Source of the DNA: Epiperipatus broadwayi | Taxonomy: Eukaryota; Onychophora; Udeonychophora; Euonychophora; Peripatidae | Assembly: GCA_028023455.1 (NCBI GenBank) | Contig: JAQFVV010006451.1 | Location: forward strand, 312,001 to 376,000 | Direction of reading: 5' to 3' | Length of the DNA stretch: 64,000 nt | Shown here: positions 1 through 12,649 of the stretch, piece after piece | Position numbering within the stretch: position 1 is the first letter of the stretch | Layout of the letters: each line of letters opens with the position of its first letter | Program-made: the position numbers and the translations under genes | The notes under the pieces: generated by a model | What the model saw: the letters and a program-made list of their open reading frames with translations, nothing else | Databases searched by the model: none | What the model was told of the DNA's origin: nothing

Positions 1-97
1 ATAATGTCTTTTCAAGTTGTGCTTGGCAGAAAGAAAACAATTATTTTAATTTGAAATATATTGTTTATTTTAATATTTTTAATAACAAAATTGTCAA

Positions 98-185
98 GCA
101 TTGGTGGCCTAGCAGTTGGCATAGCTGCCTTCCAACCAGTTGGACTGGGTTCGCTTCCCATTCAATGCTTTTGACATATGAAAAT
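98..185 (+). repeat. tRNA-derived SINE, family S1, copy 1
   Basis: A tRNA-like head is followed by a short AT-rich tail. An A-box-like segment lies at 105-120 (TGGCCTAGCAGTTGGC) and a B-box-like segment at 147-159 (GGGTTCGCTTCCC); together these form an internal RNA polymerase III promoter in SINEs. The unit ends in a conserved CAATGCT..TGACAT stretch. Four other copies in the window share this layout, near 25.2, 35.9, 37.2 and 37.7 kb. No clean cloverleaf is visible, so it is a SINE and not a tRNA gene. Confidence 0.7.
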
Positions 186-448
186 ATATATATATTCAAT
201 TTTTATATTTAAATGACTTTTTAAAGAATTAAAACATCCACATAAAGTGAACAAACATGAATTGAAATTTAAACATTTTTTTAAATTTCTCATTATAAAT
301 TAAACGTAGAATACATTTTAAAATTATTTCATTTTTTAAAAATATAATTACTATCATTTAAAAGAATTACTATAAAAATAATTTAAAGTTTTTGAAAATT
401 AAATTCAAATTGAAGGCAACATATATACAAAATTAAAAATTAACCAGT
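186..448. other. AT-rich spacer, nothing recognised
   Basis: AT-rich sequence between the SINE and the TTAA-bounded repeat. I see no ORF or repeat structure in it. Confidence 0.5.
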
Positions 449-1220
449 TTAACCCTTTCAACGATTATTATTTAATTGGCCGAATGAGTTAAAAATCAAA
501 ACTTTTAATTGGCCAATTCATAACTTTAACAAAATCTATTGTTAAAATAGATCACTTTTAATAATATAAATACGTTAGTTTCATTTGTAAAAAGTATATT
601 TCTGAATTGTCAGATTACGAAAGCAAACGAAAGTCTTTTCAAAAATAAAATTTGATTTATAATTTAAAAAATATTCAATTGCGGTGAAATAAAAGTAACT
701 GCTATTCAACTAACCAAAAAAGATTGCTGACGCAATCTTTTTTTTTTACTTTAACGTTACGATCAATATGTAGCAATAAATAAATAATTCTTGGTAATAT
801 CTTAACTATTTTTCTAAAATAATTTGATTTTTAGTATTATTTTATCAATAATAATTTGTAATTCAATTCAAATATTGTTTAAAATGTTGTAAACATTCGT
901 TTATCATTTTCGTAATAAAAATCAAAACGAACGTAACTTTTTACTTTTTGGCAGCCATTTCCCTTTCTGACAGAAGTGGGACAGCTAATAAGATTCAAGA
1001 AAAGTTGGTGAGGAGGTGGTGCTTTGGTTTTGTTTGACATATATGGTCATTTTTATTGATTTTTTACTTGTAAAATAATACTGAAGAGGGCACCATCTTA
1101 CAGAACTTTTGATTTTCTTTTGAATGACATATAATATGTATACGTGGGATAAAAAGTAGCCGATTTAGAGTGAAGACAAATCTTCTCATTTTTTGACGAG
1201 TCATGCATTCAAACGGTTAA
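449..1220 (-). mobile_element. TTAA-bounded interspersed repeat, copy 1 (MITE-like)
   Basis: This 0.77-kb segment is an inverted, diverged copy of 58544-59297. Matching blocks include the AATTGGCC-containing left part (about 474-520) and the TACTTGTAAAATAA...CACCATC.TACAGAACTTTT block near 1065-1115. Both copies begin and end at TTAA, and there is no coding capacity. TTAA boundaries are typical of piggyBac-type targets, so a non-autonomous piggyBac-like element is possible. I saw only short, imperfect terminal inverted repeats, so the class is uncertain. A small stem-loop sits near 720-740 (AGATTGCTGACGCAATCT). Confidence 0.55.
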
Positions 1221-4200
1221 TCTACTACAAAAAGGTAGGAGAAGATGAAGTTCTTAATCAAACTTATTTTTTAATAAATAGCCTTGACTTTAAATAACAT
1301 TTAAATATATAAATATTTGGATATTAGCACTTGCACCATTTATAATCTTTGAGCAAAAAAAATCAACTAATTTCTGTGGAATATAGTAATTATTAAAAAT
1401 TCGTATTTGTATTTATATATATATTGTACCAGGCATTTCAATCTTCTTTTGATCACCAAGGGCACCACTATGTCACTAACTACCTTGAAAATTTAATTTA
1501 TGGTGATTCAAAAGTTAATAATGATGATAAATGCTACCAGCTAGATCCAGGAAGAGAACAAGATTTTTAACATTGTTCAGACAATTGAGGAAAGAACACA
1601 TAGACAAGTATCATCCAAAAATAATTATAAATAATTTTAAAATTTCTTAAATCTAAAATATTTCACAAACAAAATAGGAAAGACTGACCTAAATTCCTCC
1701 ACTTGATTTATCAGAGAATGTAAAAGAGTATTGTACCATTAAACATCCTAGTAGATAAGTTCCTTTTTTCACCTAAGATTATAAAGGGATTTATCATGTC
1801 TTTCTGTTAATGATTTAAATAAACAAATTACAGTTTCCTTTAGTTAGAGATTTAAAAACAAAGCGGTCTTAGATGGAATAATATGAATCAGCACAGAGTG
1901 ATATTTTCCTACAACCCAACAAAACCTCGAAATATTATAGGAGTGTTATTTGCCTGCAAACACTCATGAACAGTCACATTTAGGACATGCAAGCTTGATT
2001 CTGACAAAAGATAAAAAGAAAAGATTATGGTATTATATAATCTGAAAAATGTGAAAACCAAAATTTCTACTGTTAAAGAAAAACAGAACAATACACTCGA
2101 TAAATTTCTAGACAAAAATTTATAGTCCCAGGAAATGCAAACCAAGATTGTCTAAATTAATGTAATGAAAGAATAAGGGACAAGTGAATTAAAAATAACA
2201 TCAAAGGTTAGTAATACAAAAGGAGAAAAACACTAAGCATATAAAATATAAACTCATCATGTACTTTTGGATAAATAAATTAAAAATATGAAATCTTAAA
2301 ACTAAGACTTCAATACATGTAATAATAAGAAAATACATAATAAATTAATTAATGATATTTAAATGATTATACATATTATTATAGGTGCAGGATTCTTTTT
2401 AAATTAAGCTGGGACTTTAACATAGATAATTAAACAAGACATTTAAACCCTGGTTATAATATAAAAATGTTCATTATCTTTGAATCATAATATTCTGTCC
2501 AGCTGATTTCTTCCAGTGGAGTGTGCACAGTTTATTTCTCTTTAGAGTTTATTATGAATGTTTTGATTTCTATTTCTCAAATCAGGAGAATAATGACAAT
2601 ATTGAGAATCAATTCTGGACTAGGGCATTAAGGCAGGTTTATGGTGACATAATTATGAAGATCCAGAGATAATCTTGAAAATATTTAGCATGCCATATTG
2701 TTAATATGATTTTTCAAGGTACAGGTAGTGTCTGCATTTTAGATGGACAATTGCTGTTCCAATGACTTAGTGTATTTACTTTTTCTGTTAGCAAGTAACT
2801 AAGCAATTATTTCTGAGTCCAGAAAATAGTAAATACCATCTGCAAAATCTTCTATTATAAAAAATCTAATTTCAATGATCCATGAATATAAAAGTTATAT
2901 AGGTTAACCATCTGACATTAGTGACTATAAAACTTAAAATTATAACAGTCAAAAACCCAGAGATTTTATATCAAAATGCTATCTCTCACCTAATTTTGAT
3001 TAAAAGGTATTGACCAGGGTAAATCTCTATCTCCCACATAATCTTCATTAAAAACAAAATCCAACCAGGGCTCTTATCTATTATCAAATATTAATTAAAT
3101 TTAAGTAAATAAAAAAATAAGTCTAAGATTTTAAAATAGATTACAATCAACAAAATAAAAAGAAACTTATCACAATCAAAACTTTTTTTAAAAAATTAAA
3201 ATGTTTTTTACAATCGGGTTTGTTCGTTTCATGTATTCTTAATACATAAAAAATAACATACAAATTTTTCTTTTAAAACATTATAAATATATATGATGTT
3301 AGTTTTGATTTCATGATGGTTGCTTTTGAAGTGGATAAAGCATCTGGTTCAATATATATATTGAAATACTTGTATATTATGAGACATGAAATAATATAAA
3401 GTTTGAATAGATATTTAAAGCGATTTTTACAGACATTAGGAGAGAATATAAAACCCATACTTATTATCTAAAATTGACTAATTGAGCTAATAGAACTTAA
3501 GAGACTGAGAAGGCTAAAGAAGAGAAATATTATTAAACCCATATTTCTAAAACCATATTTCATTGCATAAAATGAAAACAAAATCATGAAGAACAAGACC
3601 CAAAATTGATGAAAATGAAATAGATAATATATACATTTTGTATAGCTTAAGAATATGATTTAACATTTTTATAGCAAAAATAAAACTACAGAATATCTGT
3701 ACAAAACTATATTTTTAAATCATGGACAAAATTTGAAAAAACAAAAGTATTATATAAATAATTAAATTAATTATACTGGACATTTACATATTTATTATGA
3801 ATGATAACAGAGATAAATTATGACAAAAGCAGTCAGAGAGGACAGTTTTAGCACTTTGTTCAATAAATTAATGGTTGAGTGCAGAATGCTTGAAACTAAA
3901 TATTATCAAAAATCAATTTTAAAAAAACTTACTAAAATGTTATAAATAAAAACACATTATAGTTGTCCTGCTATATATATCAACAAATGATAAGTCAGTA
4001 ACTAAGAAGCATTTCACTAAGAGCACAAAACAAAATAGACTCATAGAATATACACTATTAATATTAAAGTCTGGTTTGAAGTAAAAGCTAACCTTCTTGA
4101 AAAAAAACACAGAAGTCAACAAAGAATGATTTATGTACATGTGATTATTGAACCATGGTTATAGATAAAGAATGTATAAATTAAAACAATTTTATATTGA

Positions 4201-4259
4201 ATGATATTACAGAATCAGTGTTTGGAAAGAGTTAGTATACCATTAAATTAATCAAATAA
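1221..4259. other. AT-rich intergenic stretch
   Basis: No gene, RNA or clear repeat is recognised here. Short open frames, such as those around 1909-2145 and 3940-4140 on the minus strand, are low-complexity and resemble no known family. Confidence 0.5.
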
Positions 4260-4690
4260 CACAATCTGAAATTAATCGAGATAATGCCAAATCTCTAGTG
4301 CTCATTACAATACCTAAGTGACAGCCAATCAGATGTCAAGAATAACTGTTTAAATGACATACAAACCTAAACACACAACAAATATTTTACAAGAAAATGG
4401 CAGCCACCCTTCTCTCTACTTTTCTATCTATATATCTAAGCCAGTCATAAGCATTTAAGTTTGAAAGCTTGAAGCTTTAAATATCTTCACAATTAACTCA
4501 TTGAGTCTAAATCATAAATGTACAATGTGAAATCCTATGATTTACTACAAAGTAGTTTTTAGAATATATAACAAGCCAGTAAAGTATGTAAATAATATTT
4601 TAATTTTTAACTATTGGCACTTCGCAAATTAAAATATTATAAGACAATCTGATAAGCTAATTTTGCCAATAGCCAAACAGGAATCTCTAA
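4260..4690. repeat. Interspersed repeat X, copy 1
   Basis: Three blocks recur at 56560-56880 in a different arrangement. Block a (about 4268-4375) has the reverse complement of TTGGCTGTC and GAGCACAAAGTGATTTGGCA-type sequence. Block b (about 4395-4560) includes AAGCTTGAAGCTTTAAATAT. Block c (about 4600-4650) includes GCAAATTAAAATATTAT. In copy 1 the order is a-b-c. In copy 2 it is b-a(inverted)-c. The unit is non-coding and its transposon class was not recognised. Confidence 0.55.
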
Positions 4691-6024
4691 TATAGCACAG
4701 TAAGTGATTATATATGTGATTATATCATATGCTTTTCCATTATTTATGTCCAGTTATTATCTTTATGACACATAACTTCTAAATTGTAGAGATTACATCA
4801 GTAATTGGCCTCTTTGAAGTAGGAAATAAGCCATAAATGCTGCTTCTGGAAATTACAATAGTTTGTTTTGATAAACCCAACTACTTACTGGAGTCATGTG
4901 ACCTTCTTTTATGTTGTGTTATGCAATTGCAATCATTCATAATATTTGTTAAACGCTTTCATTTCCAGTGCTTAAGATTTGCCCATACTTAAGCATTTGG
5001 GTTGAAAGAATAGGTGGATTCATTCTATTCTTTTGCAAAGACTTTATCTTGTGTTGGAAATGAAAGTATTCATTTATTACTAAGATTCATAAAGCACATG
5101 TGCATTATCTTGAAATGATGATCTTTAGTTTATTAATCCCTTTCAATAAAATTTGTTAATAAACATGATTAATTCTAAAGGATTTTGTTTATCTATTTTA
5201 AATCAATGCAGTCCTTATTCATATAAGTTAATTTTAAAATATTAACTGGGATCAATGCAACACAAAAAATTATTTAAAAAGTGGTTACAATTAATTATAT
5301 TTTGATAGCATTTGCATTTGTATATTAATACTCTCAATTGATTTGCAATTTAAATATTCATTTTAAAAAAAGTTTATATTTTAGTTACATTTTCTATCAA
5401 GAGATGGAGCCATTTATAAAAATATAATTGATATGCACCAACATTAAATTTTCTTTTAACAAATGTTGAGAAAAAATATGCTACTTAAGGAGTAAAAAGA
5501 AATAACTTTTACTAAAAAAGGAATGTATAAAATAAAAATATAAGATTCTACATATGAAAGAATTGTTATAATGTGATTTTTTTTTTATAAAGGATTGTTA
5601 AACAGACTTTGTACTGAAGTTGACAATTTGAGTCCTGTTTTACCTTTTATCTATATGTATACATGTATGAACCCAAATGTGCCATCTATTTATGAATATG
5701 TAAATTATATCACCTTAGACCTTATACTTAACTGTATAATTATAGTTATCTTGGTAGCAGATTACCAATGTATTTTCAGTTTGTATAAGAATAAGAACTG
5801 TGGTGGTGTAATTTATGTATGTGTGTGGGTGGTGGGTGGGTTGTGTTAAAAAAATGTATATTGATCTGCCATTACTATCCAGTTAATAACAAGTGAATTT
5901 TAATTAAAACACCAATGCTATTATAAAATCAACATACTGCCACACGTGAATCCAACAACTATGTTTCGTCTTCATGAAATATATTATCAACTTTTCTTTC
6001 TTTATGCATTGATAAAATTATTAA
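4691..6024. other. AT-rich intergenic stretch
   Basis: No supported feature. Short open frames near 5595-5849 and 5946-6164 on the plus strand have biased, low-complexity composition and no recognisable domain; the second overlaps the left arm of a fold-back repeat. Confidence 0.5.
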
Positions 6025-6383
6025 AAATAAAACAAATCCATCTTTCTTTTTACTTTTTCAATGCTTATTTTATTAAATTAAAATTAATCCGTTTGTCAGT
6101 TTCAAAACTCAATAATCTTCCTCAGAGCTACACAACCATAGAAAATAGAGATATTTATTGTTAAAAGAAAGTTGGCTTGACAACAGTTAGAAATTGGTGA
6201 TTGTTGTTGATATTGAGATTGACTGAATGTTGACTGGTTTTTAATGATTAATTATACACCCATTTAGCCTTGAGCATTAATATACTTATTATTTAAGTAA
6301 TACTTTGGGTGTAATTTAAAATTTATAATTGCAGTTTGTAATCTTATAACTGATTATTTGATAGTTTTCATTCAGAATAGGTT

Positions 6384-6472
<89 letters not shown>

Positions 6473-6788
6473 TTAATAATAATAGGTTTTATTAATAAGG
6501 GTGGGATTCCATCCTTTTTTTAAAAAAGGTTGCCTTGACAACAGTTAGAAATTGTTGATTGTTCTTGATATTGTGATTGTCTAAGTGTTGATTCTTTTTT
6601 AATGATAAATATTTATGTATTTATATTATGTTGTATTTTTATATGATTAAGTATTTGTAAATTTATATATGATTTGCAGCTCTGAAGAAGATTTCTGGGT
6701 AGTCAAAACTGTCAGATGGATTAATTTTAGATTAATAAAATGAGCATTGAAAGAGTAAAAAGAAAGGTGGATTTGTTTGATTTTTTAA
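6025..6788. repeat. Fold-back element, family E
   Basis: The outer arms, 6025-6132 and 6676-6788, are inverted copies of each other. Shared signatures are AAACAAATCCATCTTTCTTT with its complement, and CTCTGA(A/G)GAAGATT. Inside lie two direct repeats of about 90 bp (about 6165-6250 and 6525-6605, both with TTGACAACAGTTAGAAATTG) on either side of a (TAA)n tract. The arm carries CTGAAGA (6682-6688), a stem-forming stretch and CAAAAC. This resembles a decayed CTGANGA...GAAA core of the kind seen in families A-C. Confidence 0.6.
6385..6485 (+). repeat. (TAA)n microsatellite
   Basis: An essentially perfect TAA trinucleotide run of about 85 bp, then a short degenerate tail, inside fold-back element E. 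Confidence 0.95.
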
Positions 6789-8282
6789 TTATGTTTCCTC
6801 ACACACATGTATACAGGGAAGAAATGTAAACAATCTTCAAACGCCTCCATAGAGCAAAAAGTTTTTTCAACACTTACAATCATGAATCAGTGATGCATAA
6901 GGTATTACTCAATTAATAGTAATACTTTAAGAAATCTGTTAATGACTTAAGACATTTTATATCCTCTAGATATAAAAACTTTATATCCATTTATTAACAA
7001 ATACTAGATGATCATATTTATTCAAATGGATTGGTTAAGTGTAAGTAAAATCCTAAAGTTACTTGAAAACAAAGTGAAGTCTCTCAAATTTACATGGCCT
7101 TGATTTATCATATGCAATGAACTTTCAGTATTGATTTATGTAAACTAAAAAAGTGTTACAATACTCTTTTACATAGGCACTGAGATTTCTATTATGTAAA
7201 ATATATTTTATTCTTATTTGTGCAAATTATTTGATCCTTTCGTTCAAAAGCAGCTCAATGACATTTTTGAATAGTATTTATGAATTATTTATACATAAAA
7301 ATCTTTCAAGCATCACTCAAAATATTTTTCATTAAGTAAACAAATGCTGTTTTTTTTAGGGTTTTTGTGATATCTTTATGTGTCATATGCTATCTAAGAT
7401 TATATAAATAATTATTTAGCATCTGATTAAAAAGTGGATAACTAGATGAGTTAAGTGTGAGTTAGTTATCCAATTATTATTCAGTCAGTTAATGGGTGTT
7501 TATTTAATATTAGATATTATGGTAATACAGAAAGATATAAAGACATCAAAAACCAGCCTTTGATTTACCTAATGAATAACATTTTAGTGATGGTTGAACA
7601 TATTGCTTCCAATGATATATTGCTTGGAAAGTTATAAAAGGTTTGAGCACCAGAGTTAAGAAAGAATTCATGGACCTTGAAATATATTCTACCATACTAT
7701 CAATGCACCAACCATGCAAATAACTTTTGGTACCATGATCTATATATCTTGAATTTTATAATCTGCTAACTCTACAGTGTACAAGACTATGCAGAACATT
7801 TTCACTGTACACATTATGAAACCAAATTATGTAAACAAATACCCACATAATTCTTCTAGTTTTTATCAGTACATCTTTCATCTCACCTTTAACCATTTTA
7901 CAATCAACCATCTGCACAAAATATCAGATCATCCTCTCTTACTATGCATGCATTTTGAAACCACTTAAAACTTCTGTTCACCAAATAGTCCTGAATTAAA
8001 AATAAAGACATCTGAAAAAAGACAACTATATCACAGGATTAACATTTCCGTAAACCAGTACTCACTAATTGGTCCAAATCACAATCTCTTACTGATATTA
8101 AATATTTACAGACAGTAAAGTATTACAGTTTAATTTATTATCCAAACTAGAGTTTATCCCCAATCCAAATATGCTCTTTAAACCTTTACCTGTATTTTAA
8201 TAAAGATATCACAACCTTAATGACCATCCTCATGTTGAAAATGCAGTAACTCTATTACACCATTCTCCTACAAGGATCACAT
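6789..8282. other. AT-rich intergenic stretch
   Basis: No gene is seen. The part from about 7860 begins a set of three diverged direct repeats that continues into the next stretch (about 7885-7970, 8565-8625 and 9110-9190). They share a CATTTTGAAACCAC-like core. Confidence 0.4.
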
Positions 8283-8446
8283 GATCCAAGGCTCCTCACT
8301 GATGAAGGCCACAGGCCAGAAACTAGTCTGGGGATATTGAATGAGTAGAACTATAGGGATTTTATGCACAAGCCTTCTGGCATCCATTGATTATTCTGGA
8401 ATGCACTGAGTGGCACTATTGTAAGGAGAGTTTTTCCTGTTTTAAT
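8283..8446 (+). repeat. Fold-back element family A, half copy with hammerhead-like core
   Basis: This is one arm of the family A unit. It ends in a GGAGAGTTTTTCCTGTTTTA terminus and contains the family core GGGATTTTATGCACAAGCCT. Positions 8286-8339 fit a type I hammerhead ribozyme: stem I TCCTCA (8293-8298) with TGGGGA (8329-8334), core CTGATGA (8299-8305), stem II GGCC/GGCC with loop ACA, GAAA (8319-8322), a 2-bp stem III, and C at 8328 as the candidate cleavage nucleotide. Unpaired A residues flank stem II, which is not canonical. Confidence 0.65.
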
Positions 8447-10949
8447 CTCCTACAAAAAAAGAACACATGGAAGGGTGAACAATCATTGTACTACAGATAT
8501 ATATTTTCAATTTTTTTTTCTTATAGATAAGTATGTGCCTCATTCAACTTATCACAGTATTTCATCAGCATAGAGAGTAAGACCACCTTTCATTGTGCAC
8601 ACATTTTGAAACTACTAAAAGATACATTAATTAAACCTAAAAACTTTTACAAAAATATAGGTAAATGTCTGTATGTAAACATTTTTGTTTATATGCATAC
8701 ATAGCTTCCATTCTCAGTAGAAATAACAATGCTTACACATGTCTCCATATTCATATTCAGTTTGGTTTACAAATGTAAACTTTATGAACTCACAACTTTG
8801 GCACCAACCATTTCACACAGATATATTAATGATTATTACTAATATATTTTATTAAACTGGATATTATTCATATGCCACATTGATTAAAGAATTATATGCC
8901 TATATTTTTATAGAAATATCAACATCTGAATCTTTCTGACCCATGTGGACAGTTTGATGACTTTCACTATATTTTTCTCACACAAGGTATAAACTACTTT
9001 ATATCCACTTTTATCACCTAGTGGAAGGAAAAACAATTAGTTCATTACAAATATACAAGTTTCTTTCTGTTTTCCATGAAGGTATTATTTGTGCCAATTT
9101 TACTATATCATGATCACTCGTAAGCACAACCTTATTTCATTCTGCATCCATTTTAAAACCACATCCTTTTCAGGTGCATTAAATATAAACACATGAGAAT
9201 TTATCTAATCTTATACATAAAATAACATGTAAAGATACAAACAAGCGTTGACTTGCCTAGTGAGTAATATTTTCAATGAAGCTTGGGAGATCTTTATTTA
9301 TAAATAATTCAATGTTTAAGGCTTAAGAGAACATAAAATGTATAAACACTGAAAGCGCTTCCTACACTTTGAGTTCTAATCTGCCAGTCTATCATTACAC
9401 CAGATCATGCATGGAATTTTCATGCATAGATTTTGAGTACTAGAGTCTGACTCTGTATACTGTGAAAATTTGAGCAGGGTGCTTTTTACCTATACTTGCA
9501 TACAAACAAAATTCTTCATATACAGACATTTTACTTTGTGTTTTAAATAGTGTTGAAAGTAAAAGTGAAAACAAAATATCTATAGAATTGCTCAAGAATA
9601 TAGTTTATAATTTGCAAGAATTCAACTTTCAGATTAAAACAAGTTTAAACTTCATAATAATTGATGAATCAAAATTGCATTTCTGATGAAACTTTTGAAG
9701 ACGTTAATTCAGTGTGACACTCATCAGTCTGCTCAAAGAAGCAGTGAGTAATTGCTGAACCCACTCAGAATGACCAATCGCATCTGCCGTACTTTTAAAG
9801 TATAAATCCCAAACAAAAGTAATGACATTAGAACATATGTGTTGATCTTGGTAATCTAACTAAAGAAAAAAGTTTAATAAATTGTCAACTTTCTTTTACT
9901 TCAAAAAATTCTTTATTTATGCATCGCAAATTTGCCTAGAAAAATAATAATAGATGGCTACTTGTATGTTCATGTCTGTATTTAATATGAATATTTAAAG
10001 GCAATTCGTTTTCAATGTGTTTTCAAAGCCCTCCGATCTCTAGAAATTATTATAATTGACTAACATTCACCGATTCTTTTTTATTTGAAATATTAAATTA
10101 ACTTTCTTAATAACGTTGACGTATATTCTAAATTAATTAAATTTAAATGAAATATATAACTTTTAAATTATTTAAACGTAAAAATTTTAATCAAACAAAT
10201 GTACTTCCTTTTTGCGCCCTCTATAAACAAATGTATCTAATATTATTGTGAAACAGCATTTTAATCTCCATTAGCAGCCATACATTAAAAAGAATACATT
10301 ATACAACAATAATGATCAATGATGCTTTGCCTAGTTTAGTAGAGCAATAAAATGAGAGACTTTGAAGTTCAAGTATTGTGAATCACAGCTCCATTTTTAT
10401 ATCTGCAGCTTGAATTACTGATGAACTCCTATAAAACCAATACAACATTTCACGACATTTGCTTATACATATACTATTCAACATTGTTTACACATACCTC
10501 CCACCTAGTGTAATCTTTGGTAATCAATATATGACATGATGGAGTGTTTTATACACTCCTATTGAGTCCTGCCCAATGACTTTCGTGAATGAAAAACATT
10601 GTATTTTGTAGTATTGCACCTGGCTCTTTTGTATTTTTATTCTAATTTAACCATCTCTTACTTCTTTATTTTATTATTGAGCTATTATCCAGAATTGAGA
10701 AACACATTAATATTTCAATGAAATGAACATACTTATATATAGATCTGAAACCATATCTATATATTATGATATGCTTAGTTCTTTAATAACTATAGCTTGT
10801 TGTTTGAGAATTATAATAGCATGTTATTTTCCTCTAACATTTTAGATATTTGATTTATTCATTTCACAATATTCATTCATTATACTTAGTTTATTAAAAA
10901 TCGCATGATCACTATCTCATACTAGCACATAATTGTTATTAAACAATTC
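8447..10949. other. AT-rich intergenic stretch
   Basis: No gene is recognised. It includes the second and third units of the diverged direct repeat that starts near 7885. Nothing else is supported. Confidence 0.45.
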
Positions 10950-11415
10950 AAAACAAAGCAAAACTCTCCATATAGTAGTGCCATCTTGTGCTAACAAGAG
11001 CAATCAATGTATGCCAGAAGGCTTGTGCATAAAATCCCTATCTAGTGCCTACTCATCCAATATTCCCAGACTAGTTTCTGGATTGTGGCCTTCATCAGTG
11101 AGGAGCCTTGGATCTGAGAGCACTGCAACTTGATCCAAAGTGCAGTGCTCTCAGATCCAAGGCTCCTCACTGATGAAGGCCACAAGCCAGAAACTAGTCT
11201 AGGAATATTGGATGAGTAGAGATCCTAAGATCTGGGTGCAGTGCTCTCAGATCCAAGGCTCCTCACTGATGAAGGCCACAAGCCAGAAACTAGTCTGGGA
11301 ATATTGGATGAGTAGGCACTAGATAGGGATTTTATGCACAAGCCTTCTGGCATCCACTGATTGCTCTTGTTATCACAAGATAGCACTACTATATGGAGAG
11401 TTTTGCTTTGTTTTT
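10950..11415. repeat. Fold-back element family A, full copy with three hammerhead-like cores
   Basis: Terminal inverted repeats are nearly perfect: AAAACTCTCCATATAGTAGT on the left and the complementary ACTACTATATGGAGAGTTTT on the right. The left arm carries a hammerhead-like core on the minus strand (11057-11111). The right half carries two plus-strand copies in tandem (11157-11210 and 11253-11307), each with CTGATGA, a GGCC-ACA stem II and GAAACTAGTC. An internal tandem dimer of the ribozyme segment is therefore embedded in an inverted unit. There is no coding capacity. Confidence 0.75.
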
Positions 11416-12029
11416 ATTAAAAATCCTTATAGTCTTCATGAAATGATAAAAACTTTATTGTTAAGTCTCATCGTAGGAACTATACTCTGTTGATAATCTT
11501 TGTCCTATCTGGAGTTATTCAATAATTTTCCTACAGTAAGAAATTCATAAAAAGTGATGTCACTTGTTTCTTCTTCAATAGCAATAATAATATGTAAATG
11601 ATGTAGATATTTTTATTACTAAAAAAAATGAAATAATTATGTCAATGACTTGTTTTTATGTGAGGTAAACTTATCTTATTTTCTGAATTATTTAAAAAAC
11701 TTATATATATCTTTTTTGCTTCTTTATTAATCACCAAAGTTTTATTCTCTGATATTTTCTTACATTTACAACTGAGCAGCAGTTTTTATCAAGCCGAAAT
11801 ATTAAAATATATACGACAATATATGACCACACAATTAGTACAATGTATGTATAAATATGTAGTAACTGTATGATCATACATATTTGAATATTGAAGTTCT
11901 GATGAAGTCTGCTGGTCAGTTGAAACTGCAAAAAAATATCAAAGAATATTTTGTTTATTTTACTTCATTGTAAAAAGTGTTTAAAATGAATATATATAAT
12001 GGAATTGAAGATTTTTATGGACTACAGAC
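11416..12029. other. AT-rich stretch with an isolated CTGATGA...GAAA motif
   Basis: Mostly featureless. At 11899-11925 there is CTGATGA, a GTCTG...CAGTT stretch and GAAAC. This resembles the core seen in the right arm of the adjacent palindrome and in families E and F. No matching stem I is visible, so it is at best a decayed hammerhead-like motif. Confidence 0.4.
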
Positions 12030-12649
12030 ATAAATGAAATATTATCAAGATACATCTGTGTATAATTTATGAAAATATACATGTAAACCTATATTTTGAC
12101 AATGTCATACTAGTCATCAACTGGAAATCAATATTATAAAATAATTGTAGAGGCGCTGTAAACACTCACGTATAACAATAATGAATATTTTATTAATAGA
12201 AAATAGAAATGATAATTATGGAAAATTATTTAGATTAATGACTTTCTGGAAAAAAATTTCCAAATAGAAAATAATTTATCAGCACATTTGTTGATCCATT
12301 CTGGCCTTTTAAAGATTTCAATGGCTTATCTGATCTGACATTGTTGGATCAGAGAAGCTATTGAGATCTTTCAAAGGCAAGAATGTATCAATAAATGTTA
12401 TGATATATGCAAATTACCTTCTATTTGGAAATTTTTTCAAAGAGGCGTAACTTCTCTTAATTATTATTTTTATTTTTTATTAATAGAATGTTCATTATTG
12501 TTATATATTAGTATTTACAGCATCTCTACAATTATTTTATATTTGTTACTGAATTGATGACCAGTCTGGCCTGGTTGAAATGTCAGTTTGTACATATATA
12601 TTTTCAATAAATTATACACGGATGTACCTGAATAATATTTCATTTATAT
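12030..12649. repeat. Large palindrome, fold-back family D
   Basis: The two arms of about 310 bp (12030-12339 and 12340-12649) are inverted copies with almost no spacer. Matches include ATAAATGAAATATTA with TAATATTTCATTTAT at the ends, ATAATTGTAGAGGCGCTGTAA with its diverged complement, and TTTCCAAATAGAA near the middle. Arms differ at many positions, so this is an old repeat and not a simple assembly inversion. A (T)TGATGA...stem...GAAATG motif at about 12553-12583 may be a decayed hammerhead core. Confidence 0.8.
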
